Shown: in pieces, positions 1-10,418 of the stretch
Layout: every line of letters begins with the position of its first letter
Numbering within the stretch: the first letter of the stretch is position 1
Assembly: GCA_977006965.1 (NCBI GenBank)
Contig: OZ345369.1
Coordinates: forward strand, 1,922,001 to 1,986,000
DNA from: Phymatolithon calcareum
Lineage: Eukaryota > Rhodophyta > Florideophyceae > Hapalidiales
Length of the DNA stretch: 64,000 nucleotides
Direction of reading: 5' to 3'
Position numbers and translations under genes: made by a program
The notes under the pieces: model-generated
What the model was told of the DNA's origin: nothing
Database searches by the model: none
What the model saw: only the letters and a program-made list of their open reading frames with translations

Positions 1-1380
1 GCGGTAGGAGCACTTGTGGGGCCTAACTTTCTCATGCACTGCTCTTCGATGTGCATTGAAATGACCGCGATGCAAAAAGCGCATTCCGCACTGACAAACG
101 TGCTCTTTGGGCCCTGACTGGGGTTTGTTACGCTCGGGTTGCAGGCGGGAAGGAGCAGCAGAAGAAGTGGACTGGGCGGTCGGTTGGAGTGGTGGATTGG
201 AACCCGAAGATTCATCACTTCCTAATGGAGATATGGATGCCGAACTAGGAATATTGGAGGACCACGGTGTAGGCGTTGCGGGAAAGTCGGGCAATGGCGG
301 AGGTGGATTCACAGTATAATCATCCTCCAGCTTTTGCTGCGTGTCACTCAGACCAGGGTACGGATACGAATGGTTTTCCGGGACCAGATGATACTGTTGC
401 TGCTCCAACTCCTGCTGTGGATCAATGTAAACATTGGCCGGATCGTCGGGCGTCTCATGCGCGGCCTCAATGAGCATTGGAGCGCCCGTGACAGTATACT
501 GTTCAGAATCATCTTCATACAATTTAGAAACAGCATCGGTGAACGCGCGCTGCTCCTCTGCTCGCAGAACTGTCTCATCCTGTGCTGGATGTGTGACAAA
601 CATCCCCTGTGCCTGCAAAAACATGCGCACAAGTTTGTTTGCACTAGACGCCTGAAAGCCCGCCTCGCCAATGGCGCATTCCTCTCTTAGAAGCGTGGTT
701 CGCTCGCCGCGAAAGACAGGTGCATCCGGTGCCGGTGCAGTAGGAACTGCAAATCGCGTACGCACCGCAGTGGATCCCGTGCGCAATCGTGCAAACGCAA
801 TGATCCAACTCTCCCATGACGAAGCGTGAGCGCGCCAACCGGGCGGAAGTGGCGGTGACGGGCGGTCCGGCATGGGAGCTTCTGAATAGTGCAGTCGCAT
901 GGCAACGTGTGAGGGAACGGGCGAAGTGGGTGAGGGAGGGCCGGCAAACACAATCGTCTGTCCGGAATATACGCCGTCCGGGGCGATTTCGTGCAGGGAG
1001 ACGCACAACTTGCCGTCGGAGAGCCATTCGTATTCGACAAATTCAACAGGGTTCAATGACGCAAGGTCGACTACAAAGCGGCGCGAACGCGGAACGGGAG
1101 GCGGAGCTGGAGCACTCAGAAGGGTGAGAGCGAGCGCGTTCGGTGACATGGGACCGTATAATTGACCGAGTACAAATGAACCACGCCGGTACATCGGCAT
1201 GAAGAGAGAGGCGGTCTCGCGCGGCATGCCAGGCATCACCTTCTCTGACGCGGCTAATGCAGTGCTGTAACGTACGGAGGAACGCAGGAGGTCGCCACTG
1301 AGGTTGCGGTCGGGGTCCAGCGCGTGCAACCAGCGGAGGACGGACGGCTCCTGCGAGGCGGCGGAGAGGACGCGCGCCAT
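1..1380 (-). CDS. C2H2-type zinc-finger protein, C-terminus cut by window edge
   Basis: An uninterrupted minus-strand frame runs from an ATG at 1380 to the left edge, giving 460 residues with no stop. No in-frame ATG lies between this start and the upstream TAG near 1610, so the start is well placed. Residues about 1-330 are an unrecognised, fairly acidic region; about 330-420 are rich in Pro, Ser and Gln, as in disordered or activation segments. Residues about 424-457 hold a zinc-finger-like stretch: Cys-Gln-Cys-Gly-Met-Arg-Phe, twelve residues after the second Cys a His, then His-x4-His, followed by a linker Glu-Lys-Val-Arg-Pro-His-Lys-Cys that resembles the TGEKPxxC linker and should start a second finger beyond the edge. 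The first finger has Cys-x-Cys instead of the usual Cys-x2-Cys. Likely a nuclear DNA-binding protein; targets are unknown. Confidence 0.72.
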   Translation of the reverse strand, partial: MARVLSAASQEPSVLRWLHALDPDRNLSGDLLRSSVRYSTALAASEKVMPGMPRETASLFMPMYRRGSFVLGQLYGPMSPNALALTLLSAPAPPPVPRSRRFVVDLASLNPVEFVEYEWLSDGKLCVSLHEIAPDGVYSGQTIVFAGPPSPTSPVPSHVAMRLHYSEAPMPDRPSPPLPPGWRAHASSWESWIIAFARLRTGSTAVRTRFAVPTAPAPDAPVFRGERTTLLREECAIGEAGFQASSANKLVRMFLQAQGMFVTHPAQDETVLRAEEQRAFTDAVSKLYEDDSEQYTVTGAPMLIEAAHETPDDPANVYIDPQQELEQQQYHLVPENHSYPYPGLSDTQQKLEDDYTVNPPPPLPDFPATPTPWSSNIPSSASISPLGSDESSGSNPPLQPTAQSTSSAAPSRLQPERNKPQSGPKEHVCQCGMRFLHRGHFNAHRRAVHEKVRPHKCSYR

Positions 1381-2589
1381 TGTGCGGGGCGCAGAGGCGG
1401 ATGCGGGATCGCGTGTGTGTGTGTGCGGCAAGATGATGGGGTTTGTAGACGAGGACGACGACTGGAATGAAGGGACTGGGGGTAGGGTGGAACTGTGTAC
1501 AGTATACACCAAGGCGGAAACTTGGCGGGACGGGCGAGGATTGTCGTGATCTGGGTAGTAAGGATGTGCTAACTAATGGGGGCATGTTTGAGACTTTTGA
1601 CGTGCCGGCTAGCAACGCGAAGGGTGGTGTCCAATAGAATGGTTTGTTCGTCATTTTTCCACATTTTCCATCCGCACGTGCATGTCATAAGCGCATCACG
1701 AAGGGTGATTGGATCGAGGCGACGGATGCATCATACGCCCAGCAGCAGTGAGTGGAGGTGCTGGTGGACGAGGCGTAGATTGAAATGACGTGTTTTTTCG
1801 ATGTACGTTAGACGGGCGCGCTGCTCGATATGTGCATGATCTGAACGCTGTTTTTACTGCTTAGGTGCATATCCACAATGCTATTATCGTCGCGACAAAA
1901 GGCTAAGCAGCACTGAACTGCACGTCTCCACATAGGAGAAGAGCTACCCCTTTGTGGGTAGCGCCCGAGGAAGCCTTGCCCTATTCTTCTATAATGTCGG
2001 GTCTCTCTCTCCATATACTGTATTCGTAAGACTGTGGAGCATTGGAAAATAAACTTGTTAAAAAAAGGAGTATAGCCAGTTTATCGCAAGCGACTTGCCC
2101 GTGTCCGTATACGGTATCATACGGGAGGTGGTGATACGATAAAGACATCTCGATCGAAAGCAGGAGTCGAAAGGCAATGCCGTTCGGCTATCGGTCGGCA
2201 CTGTGCAACCACGCACTCACAGGAGCGTTCCCCAGAGACAGGTACTGTACGGTAGTAATTCAGAGCAATTCAGAGCAATTCAGGGCTTCCTACTACAGTT
2301 GCAGCGATCTAGGAGGCACAAAGCTACACCGATTTGAGAAACACGACCCGCACAAACCGGAAATCGTTCCAACTACAGCATTGTAGTGGAATAAACTTAC
2401 TAACTGAATACGCACATCTCCCAAGAATATTTACTTCCAGCCCCAAGAATAAATAGCCAAAATATGCCTAGAAAAAGCCTCGACATCTTTTCGCATCCCA
2501 TTCGTTCAAAAACCATTCTACACCATGGCCTACATTTGATTGCACACAGCGACCGAATCCCCGCCACCTTGCCACTCGGGAACCGTCCC
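1381..2589. other. Intergenic spacer, promoter side of the zinc-finger gene
   Basis: No convincing gene. It holds the upstream region of the zinc-finger gene (reading left), a short GT dinucleotide run near 1411-1426, and one diverged copy of a short dispersed repeat at about 1935-2065. The minus-strand aminotransferase gene ends at 2590. Confidence 0.5.
1935..2065 (+). repeat. Short dispersed A-tailed repeat, diverged copy
   Basis: This stretch shares an ordered set of blocks with 4528-4645: a GGGTAGC-type block, the core GAGGAAGCC followed by TGCCC, then TATTCGTA and GACTG-GGAGC, then an A-rich end. The copies differ by an insertion of about 30 bases before TATTCGTA. An A-rich 3' end and partial conservation fit a short retroposed (SINE-like) element. 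I do not recognise a source RNA. Confidence 0.4.
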
Positions 2590-4032
2590 TCACTCCCTCC
2601 CGCCCGTCGTCCCAAGCACCGCCACAATCGCCCGCGCCACGCGTCGCACACATTCCTCCGTGAGCCCGCACACATTCAACCTTCCCTCCGGCCCCAAGTA
2701 CATATGCCACCTCTCCCGAATCTCCCTTACCTGCCTCTCCGTCATGCCGACCACAACAAACATTCCACACCCCTTCTGCACAAACGCCCAATCCCCCCCA
2801 TCCGCCTCCTCCAATTCCTCCCTCAGCCTCCTCCGCATCCCCCTCATCCTCCCCGCCATCTCCCCCAACTCCTCCATCCACATCTTGCGCAACCCCTCAT
2901 CCCCCAAAACCTCCGTCGCCAGTCTGGCCCCATACGCCGGCGGTGAAGAATTCGCCGCTCTCGCCAACCACACAAGCTGCGACAGCACCTTTTCCACCAC
3001 CCCCTTCGCATATCCCTTCAACGCCACATGCAGTGTGCCCACGCGCGAATTATACAACCCCATCGACTTCGACATCGAACTAGCAACCATAACCGGAATC
3101 CCCCGTCCCACAAACATCCTCACAGCCCACGCATCCATGTCCAAATCCCCGCTCGCCAGTCCCTGATACGCCATATCGAACAGCGGCACCAGTCCCCGTT
3201 TCTCCACAACATCCCCCACATCCATCCACTCCCCCTCCGTCATGTCCATCCCGGTAGGGTTATGCGCGCACGCATGCAGAACAACCACACTGCCCCTCGG
3301 TGCCGCGTCCAAATCATGTAGCATCATCCTGCTTTGCACGACGCGTCGCGCACGATCGTAGTACGCGTACCTTCTCACATGCAGCCCGCACGCGGCGGCC
3401 ATGGCCGCATGATTCGGCCACGAAGGGTCGCTCACGAGCGCCGTGCGCACATCTAGATGCCGCCGGCACAGCTCGAGCGCCAGACGGATCGCGCCCGACC
3501 CGGACACCGTCTGCACGACGGCCACAGATTGTGCCGCAATGGAGGTGCCGAACAGGAGCGACACCGATTGCGAACGGAGGGATGGATGCCCGGACAGAGG
3601 GAGATAGCCATGCGAGAACGGACGCTGCGAGAGACGGTGCGAGGCCTGCGTGATGCAGCGCAGTTCGGTTGGCTGTCCGCGTTCGTCACGGTAGGCGCCT
3701 ACGCTCAGATCGACCGCGAGGCCGGACGTGTCGCGTCGGAGGTGGTGCTGCGCCTTCAGAATGGGGTCCGCGGGCGCTTGCGGGACGGAGCACCATATCC
3801 CTCGGTCGGGTTGCGCGGATGATGTGCAATGGGGTGCGGTTTCCGTCGCCTTTGCAATGCAGTTATCTACTATTCCGTTGCCGATTTTGCCCTCGGCGGG
3901 CAGTTTGGCCTTGCCGTTTGGGGTATCCCATGGAGAAGGTGGTATCGTATCCGATGGCACTGATGTGCGTTGCGCGTAGTGCAGGTCGTCCACGGTGCCC
4001 GGCATGCAGTAGCCAAAGTCTTCGGCCACCAT
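2590..4032 (-). CDS. Aspartate aminotransferase-like, class I PLP enzyme
   Basis: A 480-residue product (ATG at 4032) matching fold-type I aminotransferases of the AAT subgroup, which swap the amino group between aspartate and 2-oxoglutarate. The catalytic region starts near residue 79 with a Trp-x2-Val-Pro-Gln-Ala-Pro block, as in animal and plant AATs, then Val-Gly-Ala-Tyr-Arg-Asp. PLP-site residues are visible: Trp205 in Ser-Asp-Pro-Ser-Trp, Asn258 in His-Asn-Pro-Thr-Gly, Asp286 and Tyr289, the Schiff-base Lys322 in Ser-Met-Ser-Lys-Ser-Met-Gly-Leu-Tyr, and the substrate-carboxylate Arg451 in Gly-Arg-Leu-Asn-Val. The lysine block differs from the usual Ser-Phe-Ala-Lys-Asn, so substrate preference may differ. 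The roughly 75 residues before the catalytic region exceed the family norm and could be an organelle-targeting extension or a mis-set start; the frame stays open upstream to 4137 without an ATG. No intron is needed. Confidence 0.88.
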   Translation of the reverse strand: MVAEDFGYCMPGTVDDLHYAQRTSVPSDTIPPSPWDTPNGKAKLPAEGKIGNGIVDNCIAKATETAPHCTSSAQPDRGIWCSVPQAPADPILKAQHHLRRDTSGLAVDLSVGAYRDERGQPTELRCITQASHRLSQRPFSHGYLPLSGHPSLRSQSVSLLFGTSIAAQSVAVVQTVSGSGAIRLALELCRRHLDVRTALVSDPSWPNHAAMAAACGLHVRRYAYYDRARRVVQSRMMLHDLDAAPRGSVVVLHACAHNPTGMDMTEGEWMDVGDVVEKRGLVPLFDMAYQGLASGDLDMDAWAVRMFVGRGIPVMVASSMSKSMGLYNSRVGTLHVALKGYAKGVVEKVLSQLVWLARAANSSPPAYGARLATEVLGDEGLRKMWMEELGEMAGRMRGMRRRLREELEEADGGDWAFVQKGCGMFVVVGMTERQVREIRERWHMYLGPEGRLNVCGLTEECVRRVARAIVAVLGTTGGRE

Positions 4033-5600
4033 TGTGCGCTTGCTTGACGGAGCGGCGTGCGAGGTCGCGAAATGGAGGGCGACGCGGGAAATTGAAGAGG
4101 GGTGAGTGAGGATTGTCAGTCGAGGTGGAGGATGCACTCATACATTCAGGACATTCCCGTGCAAGAGACGCGCCGCAGAGCGATAGGTGTGTGGCAGGAT
4201 GAGCACTGCGGTCTCGAGATGTTCCGCAGACATTCAGGTGCTGTGGCAGATCGCATTGGCCGCGGATCTTGCTCATATGATACGGTACGGATGGTGCCAA
4301 ATTGTGACAGGGCAGAGATTGGAGGACGTGGGCGTGAGTCGGCTTTGCCACATCTGTCTGTATGCGCTGGTGGTGAGAAATTCGGTAGTGCTGCAACGTT
4401 TTGAGAAGGTGTAGTAAAGGCGGTGTCCAGGGCCTCTGAAAAGGACAAATTTTGCAATCAAGTACTTACCCGTCGTAGACTTTTTGAGATCTGTATGTGA
4501 AATTGGAAATTTTGAAGATAGACCCATCATGGGTAGCACCTTGTGGGATACCGCCCTAGCGAGGGCAGCACCTGAGGAAGCCCTGCCCGTATATTCGTAT
4601 GACTGCGGGGCTTTAAAAAAAATTGCAATAAAAAAAAAAAAAAAAACCTTGTGGGATACTCTTTCATTTTGCAAAAATGTGCACACGCACAAGTGGATCT
4701 TAGAATCGTGCGGATAGGCGGCACATACTTGGTCTTGATGTTATGGCTACCGATAAGTACAGTCCAGAAAGTCCGTTGGTGAGGGGGAAAGTGCGCATAG
4801 TGCCCAGTCGCCTGCATGACACCACGTGCGTGCCCCCGAGATGCTTTTGAGCCGCATAATCGAACTGGTGCAAGATGCAAAACATGGCCGTTTCAGTCCA
4901 CTCTACGAATAGTGCATTCCGTCATTCTTCCAAGAACATGACCATATCTCAAGCAATTGTTCCGTGGCATTAGCTCTTCTACTCAACATGCCCACTGCGT
5001 TTCGGCTTTCAAGACAAGTATCCACCCCAAGCCTTTAGCAATGGTCCCCAACACGAAAGTCGTGCTCCTCCTTCGCCAAAGACCACATTCGTCGTCTCCA
5101 GTGCTTAGGGGGCACGTTGCTACAACCGTGATCAACCCGAAGAGTAGGTATGAGTACGGCCTGTATTTCTTCCATCACAAAATTCGAGCTCACCGTCACA
5201 GACATGGTGGGAGAAAAAGCTATCCCATCCTTTTTCTTTCTTTCTTTATTGCGGAAAGATCGCTCACACTGCAGGTAAGCTCCTAAAGCTGTTCTGCAAC
5301 AGCTTTTCATTGTTCAGAAATTTGAGTATTGCTAAGGGTCTCTCACGGCATAGCTCTTCTACGGTTTTTGTACCCATTCTACCAATAAACTTACGTCTGG
5401 AGACGGAACGTCCAACTGTCGCGCCCGCAGTTATGTCGCTGTCCCAAGGCAGTCGCTTTTTCCTCTCGCGACTGTACGCCGCACAACTTGGATCGCGATA
5501 GTCATGCTGCTCGTGGTAGGTGATCTGTTGGGCCATACTTGCACGTGTCTTTCGTGTGTCTATGCGCTGCATCGCTGTCTTTTGCGTAGGTTGTAGTATA
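4033..5600. other. Intergenic spacer with a short poly(A)-tailed insert
   Basis: No gene is supported. It contains the upstream region of the aminotransferase gene and an A-tailed repeat at about 4528-4659. The rest shows only short frames of biased composition that match nothing I recognise. Confidence 0.5.
4528..4659 (+). repeat. A-tailed SINE-like insert flanked by a 14-bp direct repeat
   Basis: The block 4552-4645 ends in an A-rich run (about 4614-4646) and is bracketed by ACCTTGTGGGATAC at 4538-4551 and again at 4646-4659. A poly(A) tail between direct repeats is the mark of target-primed retroposition. Its core (GAGGAAGCC, TGCCC, TATTCGTA, GACTG-GG) recurs near 1935-2065. The caveat is that the left repeat resembles sequence in the other copy (CCTTTGTGGGTAGC), so the flanking repeat could be element sequence rather than a target duplication. 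Confidence 0.45.
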
Positions 5601-7110
5601 TAAGCTAGTTAGTTCCTTCCTCTGAGTAAAGGAAGATGGGGAGTTCTTTGGATTTCGGCTCGAATGCTCGGCTCGTAGCACGCTCAACGTCGCCTGCACG
5701 GCCCTTCGACCACGCAGAGTCGGAGTTCTTCCCACCCTTGACCGCATCGGTTCACTCTGCAAGCCAGCATGGTGGTCATTGCGCGCCCCTTTTTCCCCTT
5801 TTCGTGCGTCTGTACGAAGGTTGACGGCCAAGCCATGGTCGCCGCCAGAAGACGACGCCGTCCCTGTCCGTCTTTTCCTTCTTCCCTTCTTTTGTTCGTC
5901 TTGTCGTAAGAGGCGCAGTGTCGTCCGTTCGGCTATCACCAAGCTCATCTTTCCCTATTCGCGAAGGCTCGCGCTCGTGCTCGTTCCGCTCGACCGCTGG
6001 AGTTCCCGCAAGACTACCGCGCTTATCCTCATCACATGGACGATTGTGTTGCGCTCGTTGAGCTTCCGAAGCCCAGTACGGCATAGCCTCGCGCTCGTGC
6101 CTGATCACCACGCCCGCTTGTGTTCCCGCAAAGCCCATGGAGTGCTCCGATGCTGATCTACACGCTTATTCTGTCTCTTTGTTCTGGGGGTTTTGGTTGC
6201 TTGTCTTTCTTTCCTCCTCTTTCTGTCTAGTCTCTCCCGCTCTTTTCTTCTCTCTCCTCTCTTGGTCTTTTCTCTCCCATGTGGCGTCGGGTTCTTTTGG
6301 AGCCTGGCGCTACACCAACACACCTTAAAATCAGGTGCGCGGCAGTTTCCTTGCAACCAGAGTTACAGGTTTTGCACATTGGGTCGTACGACCTTGTGTC
6401 TCCATGCTTAAACACGGCCACCATGGGGTACAGTCTCCAATCAGCTGGTGTAAGATCACTTCTGCCCGTCTGTGCGATATGGGCAGCTCTGGGGGAAGTA
6501 TCGGAACGGCGAAAGTTTCGGCTCGAAAGGAAGGCCTAATGATTGATCGCTCTGCCTCGAGTGTCAGAGGAACCTTCCGATGATCCAATAGGCTTGATTC
6601 GCAAATAGCCCTTTTTGCTAATTCGTCGACAGCATCATTTCTTGGAATTTCGCAGTGACTTGGTATCCAAATGCCTTCAACGAACATCTCCTTGGACATC
6701 AGTTGCTCCATAAGGTCCCAAGGTTTCCTTATCATTTCCCCATATCTTCGCGCGTGTCCGTTAATAGCATCGACGCAGCTCCTACTGTCGGTGAACCATC
6801 TTATAGTGTTTCCAGGTGCAAAGGATAGCTTCAGTGCTTCTTGGAAGGCATGAACTGCGGCAAAAACCTCCGCGTCGTATGAAAATCCGAGAGCTCCGGC
6901 GGGGAGAGCCAGTTCCTTCACCTTTTCATTTCCGCGCGTCAGCAAACCCCCGCACCCCCGACATTGTCCGGGCCATCCTTTTTCGTAAGCGGCACATCTG
7001 GGAGAGCAAGGCCACCCACTGTTAAGTCCATCCACACCACTCTGGTCAAAGTGTAGGTAGCATCTACGTCACCATCACGACTCCGGCTTTTACAACAAGC
7101 AGAAGGTTCA
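5600..7110 (-). mobile_element. Decayed LINE copy A: RNase H domain, zinc knuckle, 3' region
   Basis: On the minus strand, 7035-6331 encodes a recognisable but broken RNase HI domain of a non-LTR retrotransposon: Phe-Thr-Asp-Ser-Arg-Ser at the second acidic strand, and Trp-Ile-Pro-Ser-His-Cys-Glu-Ile-Pro-Arg-Asn-Asp-Ala-Val-Asp-Glu-Leu-Ala at the end, matching the W-x-P-x-H-x-G-x2-G-N-E-x-A-D pattern. The start of the domain (Val-Gly-Gly-Ala-Gly-Val) is in another frame near 6940-7080, and a second frameshift near 6430 separates the C-terminal Cys-x2-Cys...His-x4-Cys knuckle (6424-6300). The 3' region (about 6325 to 5630) is duplicated at 7375-8065. The copy is 5'-truncated and inactive. Confidence 0.7.
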
Positions 7111-7329
7111 TTTCGGCGCTACCTCTGTCCAATTGCCGTGCCTACTGCATGTTATCTGGCACGGCTGCGTCGCTTGGGCCTACGAGGCTGTCAAGGCAGA
7201 TATAACCGCTCGTTCTCTTGCGACTATACCTCATGCAGTTGGATAGAACGCGTTTTGCTGCCCGTGCGTGGTAGTCTGGGTCACACGGAAATTTATTTTA
7301 CGCATATGCACGAATTGTTCTTCCTTTTC

Positions 7330-8065
7330 CCTTGTAGTACACTGTTCGCTTGTAATATCCCACACAGTTTGTCCCTTCCTTTGACTTGAGGAACGGCGAG
7401 GTGATCGGATTTCGACGCAAATGCTTGGATCGCAAACACCCAAATTCTGCGAGTCCCTTCGACCGCACAGAGCCCGAGATCTTCCACGTCTTCCTGACGG
7501 CAACCGATTCGCCATGCAAGCCGGGACGGTGACATTCGCGCTCTCAGACCCTTTCGTCTCGTTTCGTGCGCTGGTTTCAAGGTCGAAAGCCAGTCCAAGG
7601 TCACCGTCGGAGATCGACGATAACATCGTCCGTCGCCACATTCGATTCTTTCTTTTCGTTGCGCCGTTCTTCATTCCGCGTAACTACAGCGCCTGCGCTG
7701 ATATCCCCAGGCTTTCCCAGTTGCGTATGGCGAGGGCTCGAGCTCGTGGCTGATCCAGATGACTGCTGGCGCTCCCGCAAGTCTACGTAAACTTTCTTTC
7801 CAGGCTGATTTGTACTTATCCCCGTTTGCGAAGGCTCATCTCTTGTCTGCTCCACCCGATACGTATTCCTGCAATGTTGTGTAGTATTCTCCGCGGATCG
7901 CCCACTGTCACTGATTAGCCCCTTCTGCTTTTCTTGGCTTTACCCATCTGCCAAATCTATATCCCATTTCAGTCTCTCACGTTATCTTTGCTACCTCCTC
8001 CGATCTATTCCGAACTGTGATGTCGGGTGCTTAAGTGCCTGGCGCTACACTACGACCGTATTTGT
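7330..8065 (-). mobile_element. LINE copy B, 3' region only
   Basis: This stretch aligns along its length with 5600-6325. Shared anchors in order are the CCTTCGACC-CACAGAG block, CATGCAAGCC / AAGCCAGCAT, TTCGTGCG, the GAGGGCTCG/GAAGGCTCG-CGCTCGTG block with TCCCGCAAG, and the boundary block TCGGGT...GCCTGGCGCTACAC (6285-6318 and 8022-8054). It therefore looks like the 3' end of a second 5'-truncated copy in the same orientation. It abuts the end of the CRAL-TRIO fragment, so the insertion may have cut that gene. Confidence 0.55.
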
Positions 8066-8084
8066 GGCTGTCGTGAGTGTCTGA

Positions 8085-8680
8085 CTACCGCCTGAAATCA
8101 GTAGCCACGACTGAGTACTGCGCCGCATAAGATGCTTTTGCCACTCCGTCTTCAGAATTGGAGAAGAGAAGCTTTTTCCTCTTCAAGCTTGTCATCCAAT
8201 TGAACACATTTGCAACGACTAAACGGAGGGCGACAGAAGCATTGAAAATCAGCGCATAATCGAGATGCCCTGGATGCATCTGGGTCAAAAGGTGAAGACC
8301 CCGTTCGATCAGGGATACAGAAGGGTGGTTCCTACATATACCTTCGAAGCAGTCGACAACAAAAATTGCTTTCCACTCTCGGGCAACCAAGCAGGCTCGC
8401 TCCATCGTATACACCATCAACCACAACTGATCTTCATCACACGTACGCGGATCTATTCCTGCCCTGTATACAACCACAGCGCAACCGCGTTTGTCAGGGT
8501 GCGGCATGACATACAGCTTTCCAGAGCGATCCTTTCTGTGGATGTCACTAACTTCTTTTGCATGCGACTGAAGTACTTCCCAGATGTTGTGCTCGTTGCA
8601 CCCAGGGCTACTAGCAAGTAGATTTTTATTGATTGCTAGATACAGTGCAATTCGATTTGCAAGTAGCAGTCCCGGCGATT
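8085..8680 (-). pseudogene. CRAL-TRIO (SEC14-like) lipid-binding domain fragment
   Basis: The longest ATG-initiated piece (8507-8085, 140 residues) contains most of a CRAL-TRIO domain: Asp-Lys-Arg-Gly-Cys-Ala-Val-Val-Val-Tyr-Arg at the first strand, a helix ending in Tyr-Thr-Met-Glu-Arg-Ala, the central strand Phe-Val-Val-Asp-Cys-Phe-Glu-Gly, then Leu-x-His-Leu-Leu-Thr-Gln-Met-His-Pro-Gly-His-Leu and Ile-Phe-Asn-Ala-Ser. The frame stays open upstream to about 8690 and reads as a plausible N-terminal extension. The usual ending (Leu-Pro-x-Glu-x-Gly-Gly) is absent; the product stops just where LINE copy B begins. SEC14-type domains bind and exchange phosphatidylinositol and other lipids. I read it as a truncated gene; a short functional gene or a missing exon are alternatives. 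Confidence 0.6.
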
Positions 8681-8689
8681 GTCTGCAAG

Positions 8690-10418
8690 TTGTATTGCAA
8701 GTTGATAGCCTGCATTTATGACATGGGCCACGTCACGCAGCGCTGTATCCACACGTGGACTGAACGCCACGTCAGTACTGTAAACACTTGAATTGGTGCT
8801 CTACGTTTGTGACTATGATGGATTCGGCATAATACGTACCGAGATGGTACAGTATAAATTAGAGAGTGCATGACATGCACTACATTGTGTCCGCTCAACA
8901 CAGTCAAACATTTTGCAATTCGTATTGCAAGTAGGCGGGTTTTTTGCAGTCCCACTCCAGTACAAGTAGATTGCAGTATACTGCAAGTCCAGTATACTGG
9001 ATAGGACCCCTGGTTGCACCATTTCATGGTTTCAACAAGCCTGCTGAGTGTTCGGCCAACATTACCAGAGGAAGCCTCAAGAAATCGTACAAGCAGTACT
9101 TTGTTAACCATGCGCTTTCTCCAACGCGATATGGCATATGCGGGATGGTAGCGCGAACCCGGCTCAGACTGAACGCCATCGCAATGAAAACTTAGTTGTC
9201 GATCCTCCGCACCCTCATCAGTTCGGAGCCATGGCTACTTGCAATGATGTTCACATTCAGCTATGCACATGGCTTAGATTAATAGCTTTTCAATTAGGGT
9301 TGAGACTAAAATCTATGTTTCCGACACGACGTTTTCTCTGGCCGCGCACGACATTGGGTGATTTACATCACACTCACAAATGGCTTGCGTGGCAGCATGA
9401 TCATCACCACAAATCTATCTACTTCTTTAGATTGTCTGGGAAAACTGCCCACTGGGTAAGCAAGAGACATTGTGGGTGAACAGCAGACGACCTGCGTGTT
9501 AAACGCGATCAATTGAACGGACTTGATCACGGAACAGTTCGACCCACTATACCGGGTCGTTGATATGCGGGATGCGAGAGATTGGCTCTTGCTACTGGTG
9601 CTTTCACTGATCTCAGCAGCTTTAGTATTTTAATATTCTCCGAGTACACTGCGTGGTGGAATGCTTTTGCAATCGATGATTTATCACCTGTTCCCAAATC
9701 CATCTTGACGATCGGCCCCATCTCTATACTGTAATGTTGAAGTCGGATCCCGATCTACAGGGGTATCATTGAAACATTCCCTATTTATTTCGCATACTTG
9801 TGCCCGAAAACGAGCCCGGGCGATCGCTACGCGATCTAGTTCCAGTCAACAAAGTGGCTCTAACTGAATAATATACGGATTAGTCAATACTGTAGTTAAA
9901 CACAAAGGAGGGCACCATGGAGCGTGCAAATTGCAGTAAAAGGATGAAGAGGAAATTACGTATGCAGGGGCGAATTCATCGAACACGGCGAACCTGACAT
10001 TTGTGACGCGTGCTATCGTACTGTGGACCGGAGCTTCCCAGACCTAAGAGGACGAGTGTAGAGCCGCGGGATATTGGCGCATTCGCCGGCGCCGCCAGCA
10101 ACTCCCGTGATGCGCAAGCGTGCGTTACTTGGTGTGTCGTAATCATTTGCAGAGACTGGAGAAAAGGCGTATCCCCCACATATGTGATGCACAAAAGGAG
10201 ACGGTGCGCAGAGCATGCCGCCGTTGGCAGGAGGCTATGCTTCGATTTTAGCCTTAAGGGCTTGAGTTGCATTACCCTGTACTATGTGTCGACAACACTC
10301 AATAACAGCTCAGCATCATCAAATCTCAGTGCTTCACACTAGCACACAGTGTGTGGACAAAATACGACATCATTTCTGAGAACCCACTATTTGCCGACTT
10401 AAATTTAACTCTCCGAAG
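8690..10418. other. Intergenic spacer with TTGCAAG-rich repeats
   Basis: No gene is supported. About 8643-8710 and 8912-9001 share a direct block (TGCAATTCG-TTGCAAGTAG) and are rich in TTGCAAG, and two adjacent short palindromes lie at 8971-9001. The remainder to 10418, beyond the 3' end of the NB-ARC gene, shows no coding signal that I recognise. Confidence 0.4.

Noticed and set aside
348-1046. Several minus-strand frames in other phases (Arg/Cys-rich) within the first kilobase
   Set aside because: They are out-of-frame readings of the zinc-finger gene, whose continuous frame spans 1380 to 1.
2464-3166. Plus-strand frames of 160 and 208 residues rich in Pro and His
   Set aside because: They lie antisense to the clear aminotransferase gene and reflect its GC-rich codon use.
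5502-5948. 148-residue minus-strand frame, with a similar one at 7231-7674
   Set aside because: The two resemble each other because both lie in the repeated LINE 3' region; there is no independent evidence for a gene.
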